Source of the DNA: Acrasis kona
Taxonomy: Eukaryota > Heterolobosea > Eutetramitea > Acrasida > Acrasidae
Direction of reading: 5' to 3'
Length of the DNA stretch: 64,000 nt
Assembly: GCA_026419775.2 (NCBI GenBank)
Contig: JAOPGA020000155.1
Location: 1 to 64,000 of the forward strand
The translations under genes and the position numbers were made by a program. Below the pieces are notes generated by a model that was not told the origin of the DNA, made no database searches, and saw nothing but the letters and a program-made list of their open reading frames with translations. The first letter of the stretch is position 1. Each line of letters starts with the position of its first letter. This document shows, in pieces, positions 51,237 through 61,299 of the stretch.

Positions 51237-53586
51237 TTACTCTTTTGCTCTTCTATTCGCTCCAGGATTAAATTTGTGTTCTTTAATCATGTTCAATAAA
51301 TTGTGTCCCAGGAGGTTCAGCAAATCGGTTATTGCTTTGTTGCAAAGTGACCCAACATGGCTTTTGATCTTAGTCCACGCTTGGTGGGTGATTTCACCAC
51401 GAGCTCCAATACAGATTTTGTTTTCATCAATTATTGGTGTCCAGGATACGTTTACTTCTGTTTTGATATTGTAAACATATCTCCACATCTCCAGGTCATC
51501 TTCTCTATTCGCCACTTGTTCCTTGCTCGCACATTCCCAGAGTACATGCTCAGATTCCGCATTTGAGTTTTGTTTTCCCATCTGTCAATGAGTACCTTCT
51601 GGATGTGGGCTCTTGTGATTCCACGCGTATCTGGCCAGATATTATCTTTATTTATTAAGAACCACTTGTCACTACAGTATTTCAAAATCAAGCTGTCCAC
51701 ACATGTGAAGTTCTCCGATTGTGCTCCTTCTTTGGCAGTTTTGTCGGCTAATTCGTTGAGAGCTATACCGCAGTGACTTTCGACATGGTTCCATTTGACT
51801 TTTATTTTGTGTAACTCCATTACTTTTTGTATTGAATCTGTCAACTGGTGGTACTGGATCTTTTTCTTGAGGTTACCACCATTATTCATGTAGTCAACGA
51901 GATTTTTGTAATCCGTGTTGATTGTTATGGACGCATTTTCTTCGGTCATCAAGATAGCGACTAGTGCGGTGTACATCTCTGCCCACGCATTGTCGTGGTG
52001 AGGTTGGAGACGAATAGCATGAGTATTGGTTTCGCCTTTGAAATCGATAACGATGCCACCTCCAGTTCTGCCGTTAGATCTGTAATAGGAGCCATCGGTC
52101 CAAACAGACGATCCATCAGATATTCGAGCGTCAGGGAAGGTTGCTTCTGGTACATATTGGTTCTTCAAATCAAACAACTGGAGGTCTAAGGTCTCGAGTG
52201 TCTCCTTCAGGGACTTCCAATTACATTCTGTCCATGCTTGTCTATTAATACTTTTACAGGTATCATCTGAGTTGTTGATAAGGGACATGAATGTTTCCAC
52301 AAAAGATATTAGGCTTGTGTACCTTGGATGTTCAAAACCTAGACCACCCTTGTCCTGGTCGATGAATATGTATTCGTTGGACATATTGTATTGAAGTGGG
52401 TTTGTCTTCTTCACGAGTTTGCTGATGGATCCAGCTAGGTCATCAAGGAGTTCACCATCTATGGGTTCGATTTGACTTGTATGTCTGATCTTACTGTTGA
52501 TTAAAGACTTTACAAGAACACGTTGCATTTTCAGGGTTCTATTGGCAAACCAAATCGAGTTCACTTTCTTCTTCGCGCTGGCTATAACATTCCTGACATG
52601 TTTTGAGTTCTTACCACTATTATCAGGCTCGCCGATAGGATAGCCCAAGTACCTTGCGGATTTCTTAGGGTGTATCACAATGCTGCCATTCGGTTTGGTG
52701 AGATTTAAAACGGGCTTCTTCTTTTCGCTGTCATGATTGATAACTATGAACTCTGTTTTGATGTGGTTTATGGGAAGGAGAACAATGTCTTCTAGAATCC
52801 CATCATTCTGTTTACATCATGATTACTTGCAGACGTTGAATCTGATATGATGACCAAGCCATCAGCAAAAGCCATCCTGCTAATTTGGTGTTCACCAAAG
52901 CTGCAACCTTTTTTAATTTCGCCATCAAATATTGTTAGAGCAACTTCAATCACCATGTTGAATAGTACCGGACTGCAATTGTCTCCTTGAGGTACTCCTT
53001 TTTCGATTGACCAGTCTTCTGTTAGTCCCGCATTAGTCTTTAGGCGAAGCCTCGCCATTATTGTTCCTCCAATTTTAAACCCTTGTTGGTGTTCGTCTAT
53101 AATACCATGTTCCAATATGAGTTGGTTCACGCGACTAGTTATAATGCTGGACACTAGTCTAGTGATGCAGGGTAGGATAGTGATGGGTCTAGCTTTTTCA
53201 ACTCTAACTTCGTCCTTCTTGGGTACTAGAACTATCGTTCCTGTGTAGACTTTATTTGGGGTTGTCTTTGGTTGCATTAACGACTTCTAGTACATGCGAA
53301 TGGTCAATGGCGATTCGATTAGTATTTTGATGATGTGCATTGGAATACCATCCCAACCAGGAGAGGAGTTGATATTACACTTCTTGGCCCAAGACTTCAG
53401 TTCGCGAGTGGTTATTGGAGCCATGATTGAGGTGTTCTGGGTATGATCCGCTCGAGCGTCGAAGAGATGTCTTTTACTATTCAGTACTTCTGTGTGCGAT
53501 GGTTTGGATACATACTGGAGAATTCCGGGGCGATTTAGTGGCAGACGCTTACTTCTGTCGACGAATATTTGACGGGTATTGTTCAT
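51237..53586 (-). mobile_element. decayed non-LTR (LINE) retrotransposon: reverse transcriptase plus RNase H
   Basis: Read from 53586 downwards: the pre-RT block SSPGWDGIPMHII, an in-frame TAG at about 53287, then RT motifs PITILPCITRLVSSIITSRV, EHQQGFKIGGTIMARL, VPQGDNCSPVLFNMVIE and MAFADGLVIIS. A frameshift near 52795 follows, then ILEDIVLLPINHIKTEFIVIN and the thumb region. An RNase H domain comes next (VWTDGSYYRSNG; AEMYTALVAIL; INTDYKNL; WNHVESHCGIALNELAD). A last shift near 51470 gives a C-terminal piece. The catalytic FADD box reads FADG. It has no endonuclease domain upstream, so it is 5'-truncated as LINE copies usually are. Confidence 0.85.
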
Positions 53587-53781
53587 TTCGTCAGTTTCGA
53601 GGATTACAGAGATAGTTGACAGTCATTCAAACGCATGTTTACCGTGAATAATTTTATAAAGATGGCCATTTGGAAGAATCCAAGTTGTTCAGAAGCACCA
53701 AATTTTTACAGCAATGTACAAATATATCCTTTTTATTATTATTTTTGGATCTACAGTCAACGAAAGAGCAGCTAACGGCTA

Positions 53782-54960
53782 ATGATGAAGAAATTATCGA
53801 CATCCCTAAGAATGCGGTCCCTAGGGAGCCCTAGCATCACTAGTTCTTATGACGTTACGCTCAGCGTTGATGGCTACGACGATAAGAGCAAACAGCCACA
53901 ATACTTTGCAGGAGAGTCGGTTACAGGTGCTGTTGAAGTGGACGTTAAGAATGAAAACCTTGCACTTCATAGTCTGAGCGTTCATTTAGTGGGTAGAGAA
54001 GTGCGTCGACAGCATGACGAGCAGATCACCTTTTATAGTTCGGTTAACGAATGTATTGATAAAGTCGAAATACTAGAGCAAGGAAGTTATATTTATTACT
54101 TCAAGTTACAGATACCCTCTTGGTGCCCGCCAACAGTTCGCTTAGAGCCTGGCGAAGTTAAATATGAATTAATCTTGTCATACAGTTGTTCATCAACTCA
54201 AATAGAGATACCAGACCCACCTTCACCCCGAAGGGTGTCTCAACACAAACAAACGGTCGAACATATCGTACATTGTAATGGCTGTTGTGGAAGAATTTAC
54301 AAAGTTATACCAGTTCACGTGTGCAAACGCTTCAACAACGACCACGATGAACACATCAAACTAGTATCACAAGATATCAAGTTTTTCATGTCGAGGGGTA
54401 AATTTAACTACACTTTGAACTGCCCAAGCATTTTACAGAAGAACCAGAAACATCGAATGGATTTCGTCTTTAAAAATAGCACATCAAGGAGGATCGAAGC
54501 TGTTAAGTTGTATTTACACCAAGTTGTAACATCGAAATCTGTACTTGGATTGGACAACATCACAGAAACGTTTTTGATAAAGAAGCAGAATTTCAAAATA
54601 AACGTTAGGGACAGAGAGATACACATCCCAATAGAATGGTCAGTACCATATACAGTGGCAAATTCAACCGTTTATGGATTACCAGGAGAGCGGGACAAAT
54701 CGACACACAAAACAATTCCTTGTGAATCAAAATTCTCTTACATTTATCAAGCACCCAATTATGACCAAATTATTTATTCCGACAGATCTGGCCTTCTGTT
54801 ATCCGTGTGTTATAGGCTTATAGTAAAATTAAAGGTACCACTTGCCAAAGATGTTATAGACATGTTTAATGTGTACCTTTATGATGGAGATGTGAAAACC
54901 AATGCGATAAGCCCAACAAAACCGCCAACACTAAGTTCACAAGGCCACCATCTGTTATAA
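53782..54960 (+). CDS. arrestin-domain protein
   Basis: 392 residues, no intron. N-terminal arrestin-like sandwich: YDVTLSVDG, QYFAGESVTGAVEVDVKNEN, HSLSVHLVGREVRRQ, SYIYYFKLQIPSWCPPTVRL. A C-terminal sandwich follows from about 185, with KFNYTLNCPSILQKNQKHRMDF and LLLSVCYRLIVKLKVP. The overall pattern is that of alpha-arrestins (ARRDC/ART) rather than Vps26, although no PPxY motif is visible. These proteins usually link membrane cargo to ubiquitin ligases or endocytic coats. The start is the first ATG of a MMKK pair. The 190 bp upstream hold nothing recognisable. Confidence 0.75.
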   Translation: MMKKLSTSLRMRSLGSPSITSSYDVTLSVDGYDDKSKQPQYFAGESVTGAVEVDVKNENLALHSLSVHLVGREVRRQHDEQITFYSSVNECIDKVEILEQGSYIYYFKLQIPSWCPPTVRLEPGEVKYELILSYSCSSTQIEIPDPPSPRRVSQHKQTVEHIVHCNGCCGRIYKVIPVHVCKRFNNDHDEHIKLVSQDIKFFMSRGKFNYTLNCPSILQKNQKHRMDFVFKNSTSRRIEAVKLYLHQVVTSKSVLGLDNITETFLIKKQNFKINVRDREIHIPIEWSVPYTVANSTVYGLPGERDKSTHKTIPCESKFSYIYQAPNYDQIIYSDRSGLLLSVCYRLIVKLKVPLAKDVIDMFNVYLYDGDVKTNAISPTKPPTLSSQGHHLL

Positions 54961-55008
54961 TGTAAATGTGATGTACAAAATAAAACCTTATAATATTTGA
55001 ATTATCAT

Positions 55009-56849
55009 TTATTTGTATTGTGGAACTCCCTTACCCAAAGCAACAAAAATAATGGCTCCTACGAAGTTTATGATTATCATAATGTTGAACACAACATCCC
55101 ATGGGGAGAAAGATATTATAGTACTCTCAATGAGAGGTATTTCGTCTAAAATCCAACCTGTAACAAGAGGGCCAACAATACCCGGAATTGTTTGGAAGGT
55201 GTTACTTACTGAATAAAGAATACTTGCGTACTTTGGTCCTCCAATATCGACTGTGCTCATGCTTGAACCTGCTCTGTGAGCTGCAGACAATGACGAAGAA
55301 ACACATAACAAACAGGTTGACAGAACAATACTGAATCTTGTAAATCTCAAAAAGAACCAAAAAAATGGAGCACCCACCATGCTAATTACAGTCATAATTT
55401 TTCTCATGTTCTGAACATTTACATCATATCGCAGAATAGTTGAATCAGAAATAAAACCCCAAATAGGAGCACAGATAGAAATGAAGAAATAGGGAAGACT
55501 ACTATAATAACCACTGTGTGCAAAGGATACACCAAGACTCAACATGTATTTCGGCATGTACGTTCCTAACAAATAACTACCATAACTGAAACAAACCGGA
55601 GCGAGTACAGCCGCCCACATTGCTCCGCTACGCAACACATTCCACATGAAACGGAACGCACCAACATTCGCATCGGTAGTATCGCTTTCGGTAGAATCAT
55701 TCTCCTCCTTAATACTTTGCTCGATGTAAAATTTTTCGTAGGGCTTACAAAAGGACGATTCAGACGGAAGACTGCTCGCGAGAAACAAAAAAAGACCAGC
55801 CCATATTAAACCAACAAAACCAAAAATGTAAAATGTCCATTGCCAACCAATGTAGACGGTTATTACTGGTCCCAACAACAAAGCAATCAGAGTACCAATA
55901 TCGGTTCCAGCACCAATGATTGACCAAGAACGGGATCTTTCTGACTTTGGAACCCATACAGAGAACATTTGTGTAACGGCTGGGAAATTAACACCTTCCC
56001 CGATACCAAGACCTACACGAGCAAAGATGAGAATACCAAGCCAATACTTTGTGGCGAGATCCGCAAAGATTGGAGTTAACAAAGTTAGGCAAGACCACAA
56101 ACAAACTCGAAGAAATTAATTTTTTTCTCGTCACTTGAGGACTTACCTCCTGTGTATAAAACTACTTTTCCACCAAATTGTTTTGATAATATACCTCCTA
56201 ATATCTGTGTAAATAAATATCCCCAATAGAAACTACTAAGAATTGAACCCTGCGTCCTTTCCGACCAATTAAATTCTTTGGCCATTGGGATTATGGCCAC
56301 TGCCATGTTGACTCGATCAACGTAGCAAATAATGTTAGAAAACATCAAAAATGTACAAATTATAACTCTGTGCGGTATGTAGCAGCCAGTTGGTTTTTTA
56401 GGCTTTTCTATTTCATGCCTGAACGCGTTGTCAGTACAATGTCTAACATTGTCTTACTTATAGTATGGTTCTGGATCTATCATTGTGTAGTAGCCTGCAG
56501 GTGTTTTTGCTGTTAGTGGTGTCAAATCCACGCTGTTGATTAAAAATTGACTAATCTTTGTTACTCACGTTGCAAATCTCCCATGATAGGGATTATTCGG
56601 TGGTGTGTTTTCACTTAGATTAGTTAATTGTTTTGAACAAGCATAACCTACCTAAAAGCATATTCTTCTGATTTCAAGAAAGACTCCTCGGGAACCCCTG
56701 TTGTAGGTGTTGACTCTCTGAAGGAAATGTTAAAAGGAGCGAGAAGAATCTTACAAGTCATAGAATTCGTCTGGAACTGTTAGATAATGCTTGACGTCAG
56801 TGGCGGTCGATGGGGTCCCATCATCAAAAAATCTCGTTATCTTGGACAT
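55009..56849 (-). CDS. SLC17-type major facilitator transporter
   Basis: Six exons: 56849-56755, 56717-56652, 56613-56569, 56532-56458, 56418-56147, 56105-55009; 549 residues. The four N-terminal exons of 95, 66, 45 and 75 nt encode a polar cytoplasmic tail (PEESFLKSEEYAF; DLTPLTAKTPAGYYTMIDPE). Every junction is phase 2 and the joined frame is open, which is strong support. The transporter begins at RVIICTFLMFSNIICYVDRVN, a diagnostic SLC17/PHT4 element, then QGSILSSFYWGYLFTQILGG, GEGVNFPA and a pseudo-repeat. Family members carry phosphate, sialic acid, glutamate or nucleotides; the substrate is unknown. Confidence 0.85.
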
Positions 56850-57007
56850 ACGAGGTGTAAGGTAATTTTCAAATGAAAGATGAGTATTATGAAATAGAAG
56901 GTTTATTATGTAAAATATGTGGTGCAACCACTACAAAATATCGTCGATTAAAACGATAGCACAAACGATGCCATTGCGTCTAAGAACAAGAACAACCACA
57001 TAATGAT

Positions 57008-57466
57008 TTAGATGTTGTTTTCTAACTGAACATTCTTGATGGCTCTATCAACCACCTCAGAAAGCACAGGCTTTAGCATTAGTTTGTCGATTATCTTCGA
57101 CTCGGACCTCTCTTCGAGATTATGTTGGCAGGTGAGCATAATGACTTTAAGGCTTGGAATGGAGTCCTTTAAAATTCTTGCTGCTTCAAAGCCGGAGAAG
57201 TCCCTAAGCCAAGCTTCGACAATAACAACTGGTAGCCGGGACTTTGGGGTAAGTTGTAGTTCGAACCTCCTTTCGTGAAAGTGCTCAATAAGTTGTTTTC
57301 CTGATGATACGGTAGTGACCTTATATCCTCGGTTTGTTAAGAGTTTGGCCAAGACATCCTGAGTCATATTGAAGCAGTCTGCAAGTATAACTTCTTGTTT
57401 ATCCTCAATAAGGTCGCAGATGCTAGTCCTTCTTCTTTCAATGTTGGGACCGTGTTGAAAGCTCAT
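57008..57466 (-). CDS. response-regulator receiver domain with Glu at phospho-acceptor site
   Basis: 152 residues, no intron. A single receiver (REC) domain occupies residues 25-150: VILADCFNMTQDVLAKLLTN, GYKVTTVSSGKQLIEHF, VVIVEAWLRDFSGFEAARIL, LKVIMLTC, LMLKPVLSEVVDRAI. The conserved Thr (MLT) and Lys (LKP) of the active site are present. The strand-3 phospho-acceptor, normally Asp in a DVQMP-type motif, is Glu (VIVEAW), and the acidic pair after strand 1 reads ADC. No output domain or histidine kinase is present. Glu can mimic the phosphorylated state, so a constitutively active or purely structural receiver is plausible. Confidence 0.75.
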   Translation of the reverse strand: MSFQHGPNIERRRTSICDLIEDKQEVILADCFNMTQDVLAKLLTNRGYKVTTVSSGKQLIEHFHERRFELQLTPKSRLPVVIVEAWLRDFSGFEAARILKDSIPSLKVIMLTCQHNLEERSESKIIDKLMLKPVLSEVVDRAIKNVQLENNI

Positions 57467-57550
57467 GTTGTCGTTTTTTTTGATTTTAAAATTTGTCTGT
57501 TACGGGGTTCCTTTTAATGCCCTTTCGATTGAATCTTTTGAATCAACGGA

Positions 57551-57787
57551 ATGTCCAAAAAAGATGCTTACGTGTCACTAATTAGTAAATTGTACCTACC
57601 CAATATATTATCTACTTTTGCATTTATGTAGCGTAATTTATTTGCAGAAGAATCTCCTGGATCTCGGAAAATCCCGGAAGATTCCGAAATTACAACAAAA
57701 GACATCATAAATCTATTAACAAGAGTAGGAACTATTCATTTCGAATTGAAAGCTTCTTATAGTTTTTTACACAATGTCGATCTTTAA
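57551..57787 (+). CDS. 57-residue protein, unrecognised
   Basis: Two exons: 57551-57584 and 57648-57787, with a 63-nt GTAAAT...TTGCAG intron. Spliced product MSKKDAYVSLIKEESPGSRK then IPEDSEITTKDIINLLTRVG and a short hydrophobic/aromatic end. The frame is exact over the junction and the peptide looks natural, with no low complexity. It is too short to assign. It lies between the receiver gene, 84 bp away and divergent, and SNF8. Confidence 0.4.
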
Positions 57788-57922
57788 GTTAAAGTAAAAA
57801 ATAGTGTTTGTAGGATTCCTGAGAATATGCCACTTTCGTGAGAACTATGAAAAGTGATGTGCATGACGTGACGTAAACTAAAAATCATTATTTTAATAAT
57901 TATTTTTGTAAGCAAAAGATTG

Positions 57923-58753
57923 ATGAGAAGACCTGTCGGTCTTGGTGGACTCCAAGCAGCAAAAAAGAGAGATGAAAAATTTAAAGAAAAAGGGGCAAAT
58001 GTCGAAGGATTGCGAATGGCACAAATGCAAGAGCGCTTAAAATTCTTCCGCGAAAGCTTGGAGGACTTTGCACAAAAGCACAAGAAGGATATTAATAAAG
58101 ACCCAGAGTTTAGACATCGGTTTTCTCAAATGTGTATGAAAATTGGAGTAGATCCTCTTGCATGTAAGTTCTTCACTAGTCCTCCGTACTAAATTCAAAT
58201 AGCAAGTAAAGGTTTCTGGGCAGAGCTCCTAGGAGTTGGTGATTTTTTCTATGAGCTAGCAGTGCAGATCATTGAGATCTGCATTAGAACAAGGGATCAA
58301 AATGGAGGCCTTATGGAACTTAATGAAGTCGTGGAGAGAGTAAATAGAAGAAGAAATAAATTCAGGGGAGGGCAGCAGGGAATCACTGCAAACGACGTCA
58401 AGCAATCCATTAGAAACATTAAAATTCTTGGAAACGGGTTTGAATTGTTACTAGTCGGAGGGAGATATTACGTTCAAAGTGTTCCTTGTGAGTTGAGCGG
58501 TGATCACACTGAGATTTTAGGTGTTGCTGCCCAAAAGAATGGATTGACTCTGGATCAATACGCAAGAGAACTATCATGGACGTATCAACGCGTGGATCAA
58601 GCAATGGTATACATGTTTCAACTGTGCTTTATAACTTTTTAAAAGAATTTACTTTTACAGGAAGGATTCGCTTGGGTAGATGAGCAGACCCGTGGAGAGA
58701 GGACGTACTGGTTCCCTGGTCTAATTGATCAACAGCAGCTTGAGAACAAATAA
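57923..58753 (+). CDS. SNF8: ESCRT-II subunit SNF8/VPS22
   Basis: Three exons: 57923-58163, 58203-58606, 58661-58753; 245 residues against about 258 in animals. RPVGLGGLQAAKKRDEKFKE and LEDFAQKHKKDINKDPEFRH match the SNF8 N-terminal helices. After splicing, [34 protein letters not shown], RNGGL-like QNGGLMELNEVVERV, YYVQSVPCEL and the final winged helix (EGFAWVDEQTRGERTYWFP) follow in order. ESCRT-II sorts ubiquitylated membrane cargo into multivesicular bodies. The ATG at 57923 gives the expected N-terminus. Confidence 0.95.
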
Positions 58754-58828
58754 TACATTCAGTGAGAAGAAGGTCAAGTAGAATTACGATGTACAAATAA
58801 ATGTTTATTATAAAAGTCTTCTTCAACA

Positions 58829-59050
58829 TTAAACTTTCCAAGAGGTTTGGTTGAATCTTTTTTTGCTGTTGGCATCATAGAAGTTCCATTTCCAATGCGT
58901 CGTAAACATCTTGTTTAGATCTTCGTCTTCCAAGACAATCATAATACCGTTGATGTTCGAAAATGCTCTAATATTCAATCTCCAGGAACCAATATCCTTT
59001 GACGAGCAATATTGGTATTGGCATGTTGCGTTAACGATGTTGAAACTCAT
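58829..59050 (-). CDS. 73-residue protein, unrecognised
   Basis: ATG 59050 to TAA. Aromatic-rich small protein (WRLNIRAFSNINGIMIVLED; MFTTHWKWNFYDANSKKRFN) with four N-x-T/S-like sites and few prolines. No signal sequence or domain. It may be a short single-exon gene or the first exon of a longer one; no donor site was obvious. Confidence 0.35.
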   Translation of the reverse strand: MSFNIVNATCQYQYCSSKDIGSWRLNIRAFSNINGIMIVLEDEDLNKMFTTHWKWNFYDANSKKRFNQTSWKV

Positions 59051-59189
59051 ACGAAACCCATAAAAGAATCGATATTACCGAATCGAACTCTCTTTAGGAG
59101 CCTAGCTGTTGTTCACAAGACCAGCTGGTAAGTAGTCGTTGTCATTCAACTTGACACATTCTAAATTATTGTAATACTCTCTAACAAAA

Positions 59190-59455
59190 ATGAGGCCTTT
59201 TGTTGTGGTTGGGGTGTGGATTGCTGCAGTATTTATTTTGAAGAACAGCTTAGTAAATAGATTTGGACGCTTTGTGCAAAAAAAAAACCATGGCAGGGTA
59301 AGGTAAATACCATTAAAATTGGTAACACCTTATAGGTGGAAAGAGAAGCTGAGGAGAAATTGAATTTTGAAAAAGAGTTACGGGATTGGAAGCAGAGTGT
59401 AGATCAAGCACGTATCAATAGAGGATTAATTCCACCTGTCAAAGCAAGCTTGTAA
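59190..59455 (+). CDS. 75-residue single-span membrane protein
   Basis: Two exons: 59190-59297 and 59336-59455, joined across a 38-nt GTAAGG...TTATAG intron (KNHGR to VEREAEEKL). Residues 1-18 (RPFVVVGVWIAAVFILKNS) form one hydrophobic helix, followed by basic residues and a charged amphipathic helix. The layout is that of small accessory subunits of mitochondrial respiratory complexes, but I cannot name one. Confidence 0.5.
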
Positions 59456-59493
59456 TTAAAAGGGATGTTTTTATTACATATAAACTTATTCGA

Positions 59494-60298
59494 CTACAAC
59501 TTTGCTTTAATCAAGTGTCCACCATCCAAAGGAAGTATAGTACCTGTAGTCCATGCTCCTGCGGTACTTCCCAAATACAAGCAGGTACCTGCTACATCAG
59601 TTGCAATTCCAGTCCTCTGTAGCGGAACCGACTGCTCGATATTCTCACCACTCTTTTCAAATGCAGCCCTTGTTAATTGTGTTAAGAATGGTCCACAAGC
59701 CAGACAATTCACTCTAATTTTATCCACGGCCAACCTGTTAGCCAAATGCCTTGTCAAGTGGTGGAGGGCTGCTTTAGAAGCAGAATAGGCATAATATTCA
59801 AACTTTGATACACTTTCTCCGCTAATAGAACCAATGTTGATGACGCTTGCACCAATTTTTTGCATTGCGAAGAAGGGGCAACAGAAACTTTGTCATATGG
59901 AATGCAGCCTTGACATTGAGTGCCATCAATTTATCCCAAGCGGAATCTGGATATTGTTCAAGTGGAGCTGCCCATGATGTACCAGCATTATTAACTAGAA
60001 CGTCAACTCTCTGCTCCCTCTTCTTAATTTCTTCAGCATATTTGATGCATCCCTTCTCATCACCTAGTTCAGCCACAACCGTAACATATTTCCCAGAATG
60101 GTTGCTTTTTAACTTCTCAAACTCAGAGTTGGCATAATCGCAATCCTTCTGCTTTCTTGAATTGACGTAAACGGTAGCGCCGTTTGCATAAAAGCCTGAG
60201 GCGATCATAAATCCAATACCACGAGTACCACCTGTTACAACTACAACCTTACCAGATACGTCAAACAAATTGTTTAAGCGGAGCTCTTCTGAAGACAT
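59494..60298 (-). CDS. short-chain dehydrogenase/reductase with one-base frameshift
   Basis: ATG 60298 (MSSEELRLNNLFDVSGKVVV). Cofactor motif TGGTRGIG and NNAG (with VDVLVNNAGTSWAAPL) are in the first frame, which breaks at about 59856. The second frame continues KIGASVINIGSISGE with the catalytic Ser, then YAYSASKAAL with Tyr and Lys, and a normal C-terminus. One missing base in an A6 run (T6 at 59856-59861 on the plus strand) explains the break. The pattern of FDVSGKV..., PLEQYPDSAWDKLMALNVKA resembles RhlG/fungal 3-oxoacyl-reductase-like SDRs. Either a sequencing error or a recent null allele. A hydrophobic segment upstream lacks an ATG. Confidence 0.75.
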
Positions 60299-60481
60299 GT
60301 TGCTTTGGACGGAACAATAACAAAATAACAGGACAACCAAGCATGAAACTACTATCAATATAACAAGTTTAAGGATAAGCACAGCAGATATATAACATTC
60401 TTGTGTAAGTTGCGTTCACTACATTTAACATTAAGGTTAACATCCTTCCAACAAAAAATCAACCTAAATTGTAATCTCAGC

Positions 60482-61219
60482 ATGGAACCCGCAACCAAGA
60501 AGAGAAGGATGCACGATGAAATTACCATTGATTGTAGTCACCAAAAGCTTTCTAATATTGAAGAATACTTTAAAAAGAATTTTAAAACACCTCCAGATGT
60601 TACTAAATTGAACGTCAGTAACAACTACGTGACTACACTGTCACCTAAAGACTGCGATGGGAATATTCTATTTAACACAAACAACCTGATCAAAATCAAC
60701 GCAGGGGCGAATAATTTAACAGAGATACCTTTAATGACCGAGTTTCCAAATTGTGTCGAACTTTGTTTAAATAACAATAAGATTGGATCCATGTCATATT
60801 CCCTATCTGGAAATAACACACTTGAGAGACTTGACCTACGGTTTAATAGGATCAAAATAATAGAAAACATGAATCACCTCACACAACTGAAAAGGTAAAC
60901 TTTATAACTGTTAACATACTTACATAACCCTAGTTTGACACTATCAAGTAACCAAATCGAGTCACTCGACGGACTGCCCGATCAAATGCCACAACTACAA
61001 TTCCTTGGTCTATTCTGCAACAAGCTTTCGGATTTTGAACATACATTAAGCATTTTAAAAAAGTATCCATCAATAACAGATTTGTACATTGCTGGTAATC
61101 CCATATATCCAGTTGAGATTAGTGGTGGGAATAAAAACCATCAAAAAGCCACTGAAATAATTAAATTACTTCCTAACCTAAAGTGGTTAAATGGAGAAAG
61201 AGTTAATATTATTTTATAA
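60482..61219 (+). CDS. leucine-rich-repeat protein
   Basis: Two exons: 60482-60894 and 60934-61219; 232 residues. At least six LRRs of the SDS22/LRR-4 style are visible: VTKLNVSNNYVTTL, LIKINAGANNLTEIP, CVELCLNNNKIGSM, LERLDLRFNRIKIIENM, LTLSSNQIESLDGL, LQFLGLFCNKLSDF and a cap-like LYIAGNPIYP with LPNLKWLNGERV. The 39-nt intron falls inside an LRR and restores the LKSLTLSSN register. The start has a basic patch TKKRRMHD. Short LRR proteins of this type often bind other proteins at cilia, microtubules or phosphatases. No specific role is assigned. Confidence 0.75.
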
Positions 61220-61299
61220 TAAATCATTGATTTTCAACTTTATTTTGTTGTACCAACCTGTGTCTTATAAGAAGTTGGTCTTTACAAGCGATCAAAAAA

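Noticed and set aside
51011-51271. 86-residue plus-strand ORF
   Set aside because: Starts with a non-ATG codon, hydrophobic by AT composition, overlaps the LINE end and has no recognisable features.
59820-59856. A 34-nt GTGCAAG...CTATTAG segment that could be an intron and would also restore the SDR frame
   Set aside because: Removing it deletes the INIGSISG strand with the catalytic Ser, while a one-base slip in the adjacent A6 run keeps every conserved residue.
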